DNA of 64,000 nucleotides, taken from the NCBI GenBank assembly GCA_964030785.1, contig OZ034967.1, positions 61,581,712 to 61,645,711 of the forward strand. Direction: 5' to 3'. Below are positions 22,828 to 37,800 of the stretch, in pieces. Origin of the DNA: Siderastrea siderea. Lineage: Eukaryota > Cnidaria > Anthozoa > Scleractinia > Rhizangiidae. The notes under the pieces were generated by a model. That model saw only the letters and a list, made by a program, of their open reading frames with translations, was not told where the DNA came from and searched no databases. A program made the translations under genes and the position numbers. Positions within the stretch are counted from its first letter, which is position 1. Every line of letters starts with the position of its first letter.

Positions 22828-22867
22828 GCAATTTTGGGTTAGTTTCTAATTTAACAGCCAAACCAAA

Positions 22868-25800
22868 ATGGGGGACATGGAAATTGTTAGGCAGTTCAAT
22901 AGCGAAGTAAGTATGATGTACTTTAAACGCATTTTTAGCAGCAAATCGCGGCCGCTAGTATGTTGTTAGGAGCGTGTGTCCGTGAAGGCTTTCGTGGAAA
23001 TAACATGTTCGATCTTCATTTTAGCTGTCGACAATCTATGAAACCAAGCCACCTATTTCGAAAGCAAAGGTAGCGTCAGTTACTAAGCTTGCTGTTAAAG
23101 CCATAAAGGTAGGTTTTTTCTTGATCTGAATTTGTTTGGCGGAAAAAGTGTTTGAGGTTCTAACGTAAACGCTGTAATCCCCTCATTGCAGTATTACAAA
23201 CACGTGGTGCAAAGCATCGAGAAATTTGCACAGAAGGTTGGTTTTTCACTGTTGTTTAAATTTTATCTCGCATTCATGTGGTGTTATTTTTGTTATCGAG
23301 GATTTTGCGAAATGAAATTCGTTTGAGGACAGTACACGTTAAAAAAATTTGCTAATATCTGTTTATGCTCGCAGTGCCGACAGGAATACAAGATCCCAGC
23401 TCTTTATGTGATGGATTCTGTGATAAGGCAATCGAGACATCAGGTAACATCTAAAGTGATGTTTAATCTTTTTCTTTTAATAAAACTGCACTTACTCTGC
23501 TGTAGAACTAAAAGAAGCCCAAGAGATGAGATTACCTTGTTAATTTAGATATAGAACGTTTATTAGTCTAGTTTTCTTGTAAACATTTGTTATACTCTAG
23601 ATTTTCATTAAGCTTACGTTTTGTATTTTTTTTTTATTTTCGTATAAGTTGTCACTCTTATCATGATTATTGTCATCATTTTCCCCATTATTGTCATCAC
23701 CATCTTGATATCATAATGTCGTTATCACTATAATCACTCCTACAAGGTATTGTAGCATCCACGTAACTGGCATTTTATGTTGTGACTCTGATAACTCAAG
23801 ATGCTCATTAAAGTAAGCATAGAGACTACCTTGCTGTTGCAGCTTAGTCATCCATCCGGTTTGTAGAAGGTCATGGCAGTGTCATGTTCTGGAGTATGAT
23901 ATATATATTGGCAGTTATCACATTTGAAAATATATTGGCACCTAAAATTTTCTCAAGTAGTGTGTGCAACATGCTACAAAATTCAACCAACTTCCTGTTG
24001 TGAGAAGGTCTGACATTTGAAAAGCTTTTCTAGGCATGATAGTTACAAAAGGGTTTTTTTTTCAAATTGTTGTTTGGTGTCTTAATCTAAAATAATTTAT
24101 TCACTGTCAGCTAGTGCGAGCTCTGGGGCAACTGGTAAAGTTTTGAATTCTTTGAAGCTTCTTATTGTGTGCTGAGAATATTGAAACTCCTGGTCGACCC
24201 CTGTGGCCGAAGGTGATACTAAGATGCAGGCTTTAGATTAAACTTCATCAATGGTCTACCAACAGAAATTTAATGTGCGGTTCTAGAAAATATCCATACC
24301 TCTCCCATGGAGGGTTTTTTAATCTTATACATCCCACCCTCTTGGAATTTCCATTCCAAGGGGTGATTTTAAGACCTCCCACCCCCTGGAATTTCTGTCA
24401 TTTTTCGACTAGGCTTCCCTACCCCCTGGAAAGTCCATTTCCCCCCCCCCCAAAAAAAAACAGGAAATACATGCTGTTTCATTGTACATATTTATGTACT
24501 ACCGTAAACTTAACTACGTGATTAAGATCAATCCTGCAAAATCGTAAGCTTATTTCAGACGTGTCTCTGTGTAGTGAAGTAATTGAATTAAGGAACGTGC
24601 TTAACAAAAAAAGAGAAAAGCATAGCATAATATTAGCTCAATAAGCTCAACACACTAGCAAGTTTAACTGGAAACCGTTTCCAATCACGATAATCTAAAA
24701 ATTGTTCTAAAAGTCTACGTTCTTTCAAAGAACGAGGTTTAACTTATTCTATGATTCACAACAACATGTCAAATTACTTTTACTTTTACACACTTTGCTC
24801 TTCGGGCAAAACTTAAAGGGGTTATGTCACGAGGATTTTGCTATTTTAGGTCAATGCTGTGCTAAAATCATAACCCAGTGCCTTTACTCATACACAAAGT
24901 GCGCCTGTAAAACTATAAGGAAGATATCAAATGTATTTTATCAGGGAGAGCTAAGCATAATATTTTTTGGGTAATTTTTGAGAACATAGCTTCAAACCTT
25001 GAAAAAATTGGCCCAATTTTTTCAAGTTTTAATCCATTTCCATCCTTGCCATCGGTAGCAACAGATGACAGGAAACAGTTTCAGTGCCGTAAGATAGTCT
25101 TTAGTAACAAAGCTAGACCATTATTTTTGGAATTCAATTGATGCCAAGACACTAAAAAGATACTAAAATAGCGTGACATAGTCCCTTTAATGTAAATAAG
25201 CTCAAATACTCTAGCAAATTTAATTGGAATGTGTTTTCATTCACGATAATCTAAAAAATGTTCTCAAAATTTCGTCCTTTCAAATGCGAGGTTTAATAGC
25301 TTATCATGATTCACAACATGACCCTCATGACCGTGACCGTGACCCTCCGTGGGGTAGGTTTGATATTTTCTGGAACCAAACACTCTACCGACAAATTGAA
25401 AAAAAAAACAAAGCTGTAAATTGCTTGTGTATATTTCGATAAGGCAATTAAAATTTAATTAATGATGATGATGACGATGACGATGAACACAATTTACCCA
25501 TTTCGTTACAAGGCTCCATAATTAAGATCCAAGTTTTGTGTGGACAGTTTTCAACATTGTAGCACCTGGCTGTGAGTGATCTATACTTGATTCCCCCCTA
25601 AATTAATCACAATATTACTGTGCGGCTACTTGAACTTAACCAATTGGAAGAAAACTGACCAATCACAACATAAATTGAGAACATAAAAAGATGTTTTTTC
25701 GTAAACTGACCAGCAACACCAAAGGATCTAGACAATACATCACCAAATAAATTTGAAACTGTCTAATTTTGCACATCTCTCAGGAAAATAGTCGAATTTT

Positions 25801-28800
25801 TTCCCTAGTTAGCTTCAGTGGTGGTTTTTGAACTTTAAATGGTTTGGTGTTGACTCAAAGTGAGTGAAATCTCAAGTATTGTTTGCTCGCGCCACGAACG
25901 ATTAAAGTGCAAAAATGTCGGTATTCATCTAAATATCTGTGTTTGTTTTGATTGTCTAACGTTGAGCTAGCCAATTTTACTTCACAGGAGATTTGTTTTA
26001 CAAATAAGCTCATGCATTAGTAGATAAGGTTTGTTTTCGGGCATGACTTTTATTATCAATTGCAAATTTGACACATCAATGCTCTGCTTAAAATTTAGGA
26101 TCGAAGGTAATCATTCATTGATGTGTCAGTTTTCTGAGCGGTCAGAGGTTATGGTGTCCAGTTTTTCAAACATGTATTGTCTGGATGCTCCAACGTTATT
26201 GGTTGTTTATGAAAAAACTTTGCTATCTTTAATTTGTTCTCAACTGGCAAGTTCAAATAACTTCCAACTGGCCCTGTTCGAGTAGCCACAAAATAATAAT
26301 AATTATTATTGCTATTGTTTTTGTTGTTATTGTTAAAATAATTAAAGCAATTCTGTCATGTAATGTAGACTGGATGACTGGAAGGCTGGATAAGATTGAT
26401 TCCTTAGCAGTTTCGAAGATGCTCTCAAAACTTATTTTTGTTTTGTATGCTTTTGTTTCAGTTTGGCCCTGAGAAAGATGTATATGGGCCAAGATTTGCC
26501 AAGAACATCACACTCACATTTCAGCATATTTTTAGATGTAATGCAGAGGAACAGGTAATAACATTATACCATATTTATGCATCATTTGGTGAACCTAGCA
26601 TTTGTGTATTTAGACCTCAGTGTCTTGAGCAATCAAAGCACAAGTTCAAGCACAAGGAAAATGAAAAAGACTGAAACTCATGCTTCTGTATCTGCATGCA
26701 CGTATGCAGTGATCTGTTTTCATTTTGAAATGACTAGCGAACCACAATAGATCAATGTGGTGAAATATTTGTTCAGAAGAGCTTACACCTCAGACAATCC
26801 AGTTTTCAAATTTCCAGTCCTGATTATTGAATTTTCAGCTTTGTCATTGGTTCATGGTTATCAGTGCAGTGAATAACCCTGCTTTTTATCTTACAAGAAA
26901 ATATTACATACCATGTCAATTGCTGCAGTGTTCAAATTCTTTTGTCCAAAAATATGGTTGAAAAAGTTCATCAGTGACTACTTAAGTTGAGAACTCAATA
27001 AAACAGTTATTCCACTCACACAATGTATGTATTTCTGTGACTGACAATATAAAATTGGCATTTATAATTTCTTTAGGGGAAAGTCATCAAGGTCCTGAAC
27101 TTGTGGCAGAAGAGTGGTATTTACTCCCCAGAAGTCATTCAACCTTTGCTGAACTTGCCATCTACTTTGCAACAAGGTTAGTCATAGTTTATTTGGAAAG
27201 GCAAGACAAGTCTAATTTAATCCTCAGCCTTCTTGCACATTAGATGAGCGCTTTGGATTCCACTGCATAAAATGACTTGTAGTGGAAGTCAACTCTGCCA
27301 TATGACCAGTTTGGTACTTTTTTGTGGCCCAATCAAAAATGCAGTCATTTTCCTTTTATGACAGAAGAACAAGAAAAGCCCCAGGGGCATTAGACCCTAA
27401 TGTTGTTGTCCCTCCCCTAGGGTGCAAAATATATTACGGTCACTCAAGATACCAGCCCTAACCTGTGTAGTGGAAGACACAATGAGTATTTGTTTGGCTG
27501 AGCGAAAACCAGAGGTCTGGGGCAATTGACCATCACAAAAAACTAATGAATAATGAAAAAAAAAAAAACGGCTATTACTAGACTCCTTCCTGACGGCGGG
27601 GTAACAAGTAGTTTATGGAGAAAATGCAGGATTACAAAGAGGGAAATTGGATAACAGTTTGTTAAGTTTGATCTTGGGACATTCTTGTGGAACTTGGAGA
27701 TTCTGTGTTGTCATCTTGCTTCTCAAGTTTATAGTTATTTCCTTGCTCTTATCACTTTTGGTGATCCTGTTTCAAGATTAATAAAGTGATCTTACAGCAA
27801 GTTCCTGGCCTTATGTAAGAAGACATGATACATCATACGGAGAACTGTCCTTTAATCTGATCACCTTGTTAAGCCTACCATGCCTTCAACATTTCACTGT
27901 GGAAGGGTAGAAATTATTGAGTACTGTATAATCTCTCTCTCAGCAAATACTCAGTGAATTACCATTGTTGAAGGTTTTGATGTGATTGTTTGTGCAGGTC
28001 AAATTCCATCTGATATGGATACGCTGCAGGAACCCTCTAATGAAATACCAGTGAATCCAGCTGCTGCTAGTGTGAACCATCCACTTTCCTCGGCACTAGA
28101 GGAACAGCGACAAGAGCATTTGCAACAGATTCAGATGCTCCAGCAAAAGCTGCAAGAACAGCAGCGAATTAATGAACAACAGCAACAACAATTACAGCAA
28201 CAACAACAAATTTCAGCAGTGCCTGGTATGCAGCCAGTACCACAGGACCTCCAGCCAGCTTATGAAGCCCCTCAGCAGTCACAGGTTGTGGCTGAAAGTA
28301 CTGCAGTGGAGACAGCAGAAGCTCAAGGAAGCAGTGTACCTCCACCGACAACAGGGCAGCCTAAGTTTCAACTACAACCAGAAGTGTTTGCTCAGATACA
28401 AGCTCTCACAGGTTAGGATTTCTTTAGTTATTTGTTTCATTCCAAAGTATTATTGATTCCGTTAAGAAGTTTCTGCATGTTTGTTGATAAGACCAGATTC
28501 AGATTGGCTCTCCAATGATGTAAATCTGAAACAGACACCTCATGTGTGGTCTTAATTTCATCATATTCAATGACTATTGCACTTTGTGGTGTGAAATATC
28601 GAGATTGATAATTTCTCCCTTGGCTCTTTTCATTGTGGTACAAACTCTCAAAAACCTGCATTAAAAAGAATTTTGCATCAGCATTTGTACATTTTATAGG
28701 TTTAAATAGTTGCCGCTGTTTCAATGTATCATTCCAAGGGCACCCCTACCTAGCAACAAAAGGCTTTGACTTTGACTAGTCTTTTGTGCCCCGCCCTCCT

Positions 28801-31800
28801 TTTCAGTGGTGCCAGTGCATTTATGATACAGGAGTAGAGAAACAGATGATGAACACTGCTACACTGTTACACTTTGCATTTTTTCAGGTATGAATATACG
28901 CATGCCACAGTCTAACCAAGCCACTGCACCAGACTCCTCCTCTGGGCCTCCCTTGTCAAGTGTTGCCGAGGGTAGCAACACTGATACCTTACAGTCTAAT
29001 ACAGGTTCTGCTAATCAAATGCCAGGATATTCTGATGGTGCAAACTTTGGGGCATCTTCTGGAATGGCTATGTGGGCCCCCCATGGGATGGGGCCTGGGG
29101 GCATGCTTCCTCATCAGCAAGGTGCCCACCAGGAGGAAAGAAGATCGGTGAGTAGTTGCCTAATACCAGCTCATGTTTCCATTTTGTAGTGAATATTGAG
29201 TAATGTTTTCAAGGCTAGGTTCTCAGACACCTGAATACCAACATGATGGCCTTTTACCTTTTGAAGTCCCTTATAGATGATTTTGACTATGGAGATGATG
29301 ACGATGATGCTTCAAGAATAGCTGAGCAAAGGCGGCACTTGATGGAGGAAGAAAGACGACTGAGCCGGGAGTAAGTATTTACATTTAGTGGTTAACATCT
29401 TACCAAGACTTTGAAGGAATGGTGGAGAAAACAAGTTTGCTTGGGTCATGCTCAATGACCAGTATTGCTTTATTTTTTTAACCCTCTACAGATGAGACTT
29501 TTTTAATCTTCTGGGACTGGGTTAAGGGGGGAGCGGGGGGAGGATTCAGCCCTCCTCCTTAACGCCGAGAATATTAAAGCTATGACAACGAAACTTGGAG
29601 GGCAGGTAGTAATTCCAAAAAGGATGATGATGATGTCATATGACGAAAGAATTACATCAGGTTCTCAAATAGTGGCCATTTTGGATCCGCCATCTTGGTT
29701 TTTTTGCTTTTTCCAGAACCTTTGAAAATCACTGAAATTGACCAAACAGTAACCAAAATCAATAAAAGAACATGAAAATGATTTTAAAATGTAATTGAAA
29801 ATTCAAAATTCTAAAAAAAATGGCCTGTCAAACTTGATGGAAAAGCACTTGCTTTGCCAAATTGCTCCCAGATAAATTTTAGGAAAAGTCACATAGTTTG
29901 GTGTCTTTGCCTTGCTTATTAAAAAACATAGAAACATCCAAAGTCAGTGTGGGCACAATTGTCCTCCCCTTCCCCCCCTCAGTCTGAATAGGGTTAACTA
30001 ACTGCATGAGAACACTGCTACTAAAGCTGCGGCTACACGAGCGAATTTTGGCTTGCGATGGTGATGCGATTTTTTGGAAAATTGTCGCGTCGTCAGCGCG
30101 CGGTGAAAATCGCATGTGTAGCCACCCTCGCACAGGTGATGCGACAGATGAAAAAATTGCAGAAAAAAATCGCGAGAATTTCAATTAGTTGAATTTTTTA
30201 CGACAAAATCACGGTCTTTGTCAGAGGGTGGCTACACTTGCGATTTTTGCTGCGCGCTGGCGACGCGACAATTTCCAAAAAATCGCATCACCATCGCAAG
30301 CAAACAATCGCTCATGTAGCCGCGGCTTAAAGATCTTAAGTCGGCTGTGGATTAACCCTTTAAGTCCAAGTTTTGTCCTCGTGGAGAAGACGACATTTCT
30401 TGATTTTGATATGAAAATGCATATTCTCCTTACTGTTCTCCATACATTTCTTATGGAACTAGTAAGGAGAATTTGTCTAAATATCAAGACATCTTATCCT
30501 TGGTGATCACTTCCTTTATTCTTATCTCTTGAATGTTTGAACAAGTAGTGATAATATAAAGAGAAATTTCATTTTCGTCACTGTTAGGGCTGAAGGGGTA
30601 AAAAAAAATTGAGTTCTCAATTTTGTAAAGAATGAAGGACAGTTTGCCTTGTACTAGGTATAGACACAAACTGAAGGAAAATTGTCATCTGAGAACATGA
30701 GAGGTGCCTGTGTTTTAAAACTCATCGATTACAAGTTTAATAACATTACTAATCTTGGGTCATCTGAAATCAACAAGACTGTGAAACCAACTATGTGTGG
30801 AAAAAAAAAAGAAAGAAAAACAAAAGCTGCGCCCCAGTCTTTCAAAAGGCGGATAAATTTTTTTCCACCGGGTAAATGGCTATCCAGCAGATAAAAATGT
30901 ACTCCGACTAATCCCTTTTTTGGCTGGATAGTGATTTGTTAAGTGGGTAAAGTTATCCAGCCTTTGAACAACAGGAGCCTGATTGTTAAGTCAGTTCAAA
31001 GGGTATCTGGCATGAATAGTAAAATATTCTGCTGATCCATTTTGAAAAAACGAATAGCAGATCCACAGCTACTGATAAGGGACAGATACATACAAATGTA
31101 GAACAGTTCCCCATCAGAAAACAGGTATCAGTTTGTTATTGATAAAACACATTACAAATTTACTTACAGAGTCCATCCTCGCATGGGTGAGGTGCAAGGT
31201 GATTTTCAGAACACATTCAGACCAGTTGGTGAGCAGCCTGACCGACACCCTGATCCCGCAGGTATGGGGCAGTGACTGTAATAAGCTTGTTATGGCTATT
31301 TTCTCGGTAATTTTGTTGCCCCTGCATCCTGCGTCTCTGACACAAAAAAATCCCAAAATATCCAAAATAATGTATGGCGTGCTTTAGGATTCACAAATGC
31401 AAATGTGCCAAGATCAATCTAAACTCCTGTTTGTGTAATTTAAAATCTATAACACAACTTACTTCAAATGTTAGTTGGTGCTAAAATATATCTAGAAGTA
31501 ATTTCTCTGGGAAAAAATTCAAGCCTTTACTTGCATTATTAATAAATTTGAACTATTCCAACTGCGCCATGTTTGTCTGTGGTTACGTATTTTGATGTCG
31601 AGAGGACCCTCGGAATGAGGTTGTATCAAAATCTGGAATAAAGTGCACGCCACGCAAAGCTTGCCAAACCCCACCATTTATGATAATAGCTGAGGCAAAA
31701 CAAACAAAACAACAAAGTATGAATTCAAGCACTTGATACAGATGGGACTCGTTGGTTTGGTCTGGGACTCATTATTTTTCATGGGGTGGGTCCCAAGGAC

Positions 31801-34800
31801 TCACTAATGGCAAATTGTAACAAAATGACTACTTCCTCAGCCCAGATTAAAGGTGATGCAGTCATTTTTTCTTTTCTGAAAATTTCTTCAATCCAGTAAT
31901 CACTCATGAATGGTAATTCAACCAAACTTTTTATGCTCTGTCAGACGTAAAGTCTGCAATTGGAGTGTTTTCTATTCTCCCGTTGTTCACATCAGAGTCA
32001 CAACTGACTTATTGTCACTGATAGGTCCATTTGGCAGACGATCACCTGACTTCCATCATAGAGAAAGATCCCCTGGTGGGCATTATCAAAGGTCCAGATC
32101 ACCAAGGAGGCGCAGTAGAAGCCCAAGATGGAGAGATCGCTCACCTAGACGTCGATCGCGTTCACCCTTTGGACGAGAACGGGAGAGAGATAGAGATAGA
32201 GATAGGGATCGAGACAGAGGTCGGAATCGTGATCGAGACAGGGAATGGCTCAAGGATCGGGATTCGGATAGAGAAAGGGAAAAGGACAGGGGTAGAGGGA
32301 GTGACAGAGAGACTGAGATGAGGAGTGATTGGATTCCAGTGCCAAAGAAAGAGACTTTGAGTGGTGTGTTCACCAAATAGTTCTTTGATTTGATATTAAT
32401 CCTTTCACTCCCAAGAGTGTCCAACACTAGAACAAAAAATATTTATCAATAACAAACAAACTGCAACAGCACCAAACAAAAGGGCTGTCTAGTAGCATTC
32501 ACTTTAGGCTTCATCCAAGCAAGTGCATATGTTAGTGTGCAGGTGTAAATACAAGTGCTAGAAAATGAATTTTCTTTCTTTTGCTTGCACTTGTGCTTTG
32601 TGGTTGTGTCACCAGTGTAAACTGGATAATGCAAGAATAAGTGCAAACACAAGCACGGTAAACAGCATCTGCTAAATCTGCTAAGTTTTAAAGCACTCTA
32701 CATGTATATCTGAATGTCACCTTGTGCTTATCTGTATGCTTGCATATATTTGTACATGTAACCAGCATTAATTGGGCAAATGAATCTCTGTTTGTTCTCA
32801 AACACAAATCGGTTTTGTATAAGGTGATGCAAAAGCACTGTGGTGTTGTTTGTGTAAAAGAAAAATGTATGAGAAAAACTAATCCTTGTGTATAAGGACT
32901 TTGAAGTGCATTTGTTCAAGACGAAGAAAATATCAGTGGACTAACATCTAGGAACAACATGGTCAACCACTTAAGCTATTTACATTCAAACTAAGAAACC
33001 ATTAACACTGAAAATATTCCTGGAATGTGTGTTTTGACCAATCACATGGGAGACCTTGTACCCGCAGAAAACGAATGGGTTCTCAGTCACGGAATCGAGG
33101 TGGTTCTCGAGTTGTTGTTCGAAAGACATCAAGGTTTAATCCTCGTCTTTATCTTACAGAAATTGAAATTGCTATTCCTTTCTGAGAGCCACATGCACTA
33201 CGCAAGCGAAAATAAGTTTGAGTGCTTTTGGAGAATCAAATTTTTCAACAAGCCAAAGCAACAATTAGCGTTTCCCACATTTCACATAAAAGCAACTCAA
33301 GCGGCAGTTATTTCACCTAGATGTAAAAACTGCAACATTCCCCTTCCAAATTCGCCCATTGATAGCACAGGCTGAATCATCCATGCCTTCGAGCCGGGCT
33401 TGCATCATGCAACTAGTTGCAAATTTTGAAAATGACACATTAGCAACGGTACACCAGGCTGTTGAAGAATGACGAATGCCGATTTTGACAATCCGTGGCC
33501 GTTTTTACAATGCAGCCACAACAATCCAAAGGCCACTCACACATTTTTCTCTCCTGTAGCACATGTGGCTCTCAGATAGAAAGAATTAACAATTTGTATT
33601 CTTGTAAGTTAAGATGAAGGCCTTTCGAAACAAATGGAGAATCAACCCGATTCCGTGACTGAGAAACCCATTCATTTTTCTGCGGTTACAAGGTCTCGCC
33701 TGTGATTGGACAAAACACAATGAACATTCCAGAAATATTTTCAGTGTTAAGGTTTTCTTAGTTTGAGTGTAACAGTTAAGATCATGAATATTGTCGGTAA
33801 TGTGTTTAAAAACAAAGTACTGCCGTTTCAAATTAGGTCGGTAAATTATGATTGCTTGGGTGAGTCTAGTCTGTTTCATTTGAGTTTGTGATGACATTGA
33901 CTGATGTTTCAATAACCTGAGCAGAAGTCATCATCAAGCCAAATTTGTTTCTAAAGTTACACGTACACATATCTCTGGCAATAAAAATAATAATTCTGAA
34001 ACAGGATTGGCTGGGGATATAAAAGCATTCTAAAACAAACCTGTTAAGATATTTTTAAATCTTTTGTGTTGTTTTTAATAATCTTTGAGTGTTTTTAAGA
34101 TGTCCATTCCTGGCTGCAATTGAGCATTTTTCCTCTGTATCACATATATTTTTGTGTTATAGTTTGTAGTACAACAATCTGGGTTGGACATTTGGCAAAG
34201 ACAGTGATGAAGGAAAACCTGATGGAATTGTTTGAGGCACATCAACTTGCAGTTTCATCTATTGATGTATGTATTTCAATGCAGCTTGCAACTGCTGTAC
34301 TTTTCACAATTTTTTAAAGGTATCGGTAGTCACTGTTATGAAACTGCATTTGCTTAACTATGAACAAGATTGGTTCTTGCTTCATTGACTATTGTAGTGT
34401 TTGTGTAAAAGATTATCGCCTACACTGTACCTTCATTTTGTGAATGTCTTGGAATGTGATGACAACAAAGAGACGGGCGGTCAGTTATAAGTTTACAATT
34501 CTGTGGACTTGATGGTGATTGTCTCTTAGTTTTCTGATTCCTTGGCTGGTTGTTATGTCCAATTCTCATATTTTAGTTGTTTTCTTCAGAAATGCTATCT
34601 TTTCTTTTGTCATAAAAACAACTATAAGCTCATAACTAAAGCCCAAAAAAGTAATAATAATAAATGTTTACTCTTAATAAGATTGTAAGACTACTGAATG
34701 TGGTATGTTTAAAAGCTTTCTTGCCAGTCATGTGGGGCTGTTCCGCCCTACACAGCCAGGCCGGCCAGACAAGTTGACTCGAGCCGGTTTAGGAAAAACT

Positions 34801-37800
34801 GTCCAGCCCTGCACATGTCATCTGTTTATTTATGGTGCACGGGCACTTAAACTTTCATTGAGCATTTGGCCCTCGGTTGTGGTGCATGGTCCTCGTTGTG
34901 CTTGGTCAGTATACCATGACCTAGAGTAAATATTTTCCTGTCCGGCCCTCCCACTCAGCAAATAAGTGCATATTATTTCTTGTACCTTCTATGGAGAGGC
35001 AACTCACCTGGGTACAAACATCGCATTTGCACCTCACCTGATTGGATAATTATCTTTTTGGGTTTCTTTTCTTTCTTTTGTTTTCCCCTAGATTTTGTTC
35101 TATCTGTAGTTTAACCCAATAAAGTTGTGAAGTGTCCAGTACTTGGTTCCATATTGTATCTACACTGCTAATGATGAATTCTCTGATTGCAGATGGTCCC
35201 TCCAAGAGGCTGTGCTTATGTTGTACTGGAGCAAAGGAAAGATGCTTCTAGAGTTCTTGTTACTCTGAAGAATGCAAGAATTCATGGCAATTCTCTTAAG
35301 GTTTGTAATTAACATAGTTTTGGAAGAATTTGACACTATTGAGGAATGGTGGAAATAATGGTGTGGAATGGAATATTGAAAAATGGAGGAAACTGTATTG
35401 AGGAATGGAGGGATTTAACAGTATTAAGCAGTATGAGTTTTTGAGGGTTTCAATCAGCATCCTTAATTGTGGCTGATTTCATTGTGACAGCGGTCACCAA
35501 ACAAAACTGAAACAAAACGCATTAATTAAAGTTAGTTATGGTTTGTTACAGTTCTAATTTTGAACGTGTTGATTTTTAACAACTATCTGCGATTTCAGAA
35601 TAAGTACAAAGATTGAAGTGATTTGACTTTCCAGTGTTGTTGCTAACGGTAATAAAGTTGGAAATCGACTCAAGACTGAATATGATTACAAAGTTACTTT
35701 CCAGTGTACGAGAAGCTTGACAGTGTAAAATAAATGAATTAAAGCTGATTTTACTGCTACACTTGTCAAAATCCTGGTTGTGAATTGTAGTCAAGGAATC
35801 CTGTTAGTACACACTGATTAGATCAGCTGTCTAGCCTGTGACAACTACTATATTTTACCCTCTCCATCCACAAGTTTTGGATGGATGTAACAGTATTCTT
35901 AATTGCAGATGATTTTATTGTGATTGCGATTAAATTTTGTTCAAGCAATAGCCAAAAAATGTGATGATGTGCACACTATCACTTGTTAAAACATTTAAAG
36001 TATGCTAGTTGTTATCTAAACCTTATGAAGTAGTTTAAGGGGGGAGACTCTTAACTACCATACTGTTGCTATGGCAAGATCCAAACCATCATATCTTGAA
36101 AACCATAGCTTCCCCAGATAAGCTGCTCGGCCACATTTGCTTAATAGAAAAGGGTTTTAAGATTCTGGAGTCACAACCCATATTTGGTGGGTCACATGAC
36201 CTGAACAGAAATAAAGCACAAACGGCGTAAAGTTTTAGTCATTGAAAACGGTGCCAACATTTTGACGGCCATCAACATTTTAACTATCATCAAGATGATA
36301 GAAGTTGTGACGTCATAAGTACATAAATTTTTACATTTTCTGTTGTAGTTTTTCGTTTGTGTTAAAAGTAATTCCTTATGTCAGATTATAAAGAAAAGCT
36401 GATTCATCTCTTATTGGTGGAAAAAAAATCGGAACCTTACTCTTTTCTTTCAAGTTTGAGGGATTTTTCTTTCTTATGCGTGATTGGGGACTGGCACCAG
36501 CTACGCATGTGCAATGTTGACTTTTAAAATTAATTTGGTCATCCTCATACATTTTACCAATCTAACGGCACAAGACACTGCTAAACAGCTTATGACAAAA
36601 TACCATCCGCAAAAATCCCTTAGCAACAATGCCAAATCTATAGTTAAGAGTCTCCCCCTTAAATAATCTAGACGTTAATCAAATGAGTTCTTTTGTTTGT
36701 AGTTGGCTTGGGCACCAGGTAAAGGAGTGAAAGGCAGAGAGTATAAGGAAGATTTTGACACGGAGCAGGGCGTGGCATTCATTCCGTGGAGCAAGCTTGG
36801 GAGTACTGTTGATTTGCAGGCTCTGGGTGAAGGGGGATGGATTGACCCTGAAACTCTTCCACCTGGACTACAGGACTCAGCAAAAGAAGGTACTTATACT
36901 ACCTTATGGTATCAACTGTCTTATGAGTTTTGGTTTGTCTTTCAATAACACATGAACTATAAGCTTCAAAAGCCAATAACAATTTCGTTGCATTTTTTGC
37001 TGCCATCGATCTCATGGGACAGTTGGGTATTGGTATTTTACATGAGTCCTCTCTTTTATTTGGGACGTGCATGGTCTTTCGTTAGGATTTTATCAAAACT
37101 TGAATCTAGAAACAAAAGACATGACTAACCAACTCACTCAAGTTCTATGGTAGTTATTTGTGAGAATAAGTTAAGGCAGATTTGTAGTTATTATAATTGT
37201 AGTCGAAGATGTGAGGCACTTTCCTTTGGGATAAAAAGTTAAAATACTCTCTGTTTATATCTTAATAGGATCAGAGACCAGCAACACAGACACCAATAAC
37301 ACAAAAGATGACAAAGATCTTGGAACCATGAGCCAGGAAGAGCTTATGAAGCTGGCGGCTGCACAAGCAGGGACTGAAGGAAAGGGCTCAGAGCAAGGCC
37401 CACCTCTGAACCCACTAGGGCAGCCTCCTCCTCACATTCCTCCTCCTGGCCCTCACATGTTCCCAGGCCATCATCCAATGGTTCCTCCTCCAATGATGAT
37501 ACAGCCACCATTTCCAGGAGCTCCGCTGCCACCTAACATGGTACCTCCAGGGGCACCGCCTCCAAATATGGCGGGGGTGCCACCTCCAAACGTGGCAGGG
37601 CCTCCTCTTCATCAGTTTAATCCTTCTGGACCTCCACCGGCTGCTGCTCCCAGTGGACCAACAGGGCCACCTCCAAACCTTGGTAGACCACAGGAAGGCG
37701 GACAGTTTCCACCAGATAACAACCGGTTTCCTCCCTCTAACTTGCCTCAAGAGGGAGGTCAGTTTCCCCCGCAATTTCCTGGCAGACCCCAGGACAGTTC

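Noticed and set aside
29273..29370. Alternative SCAF exon 9 acceptor after CTTATAG
   Set aside because: It would shift frame and reach a stop; the acceptor at 29265-29266 keeps phase 0 and gives SLIDDFDYGDDDDD.
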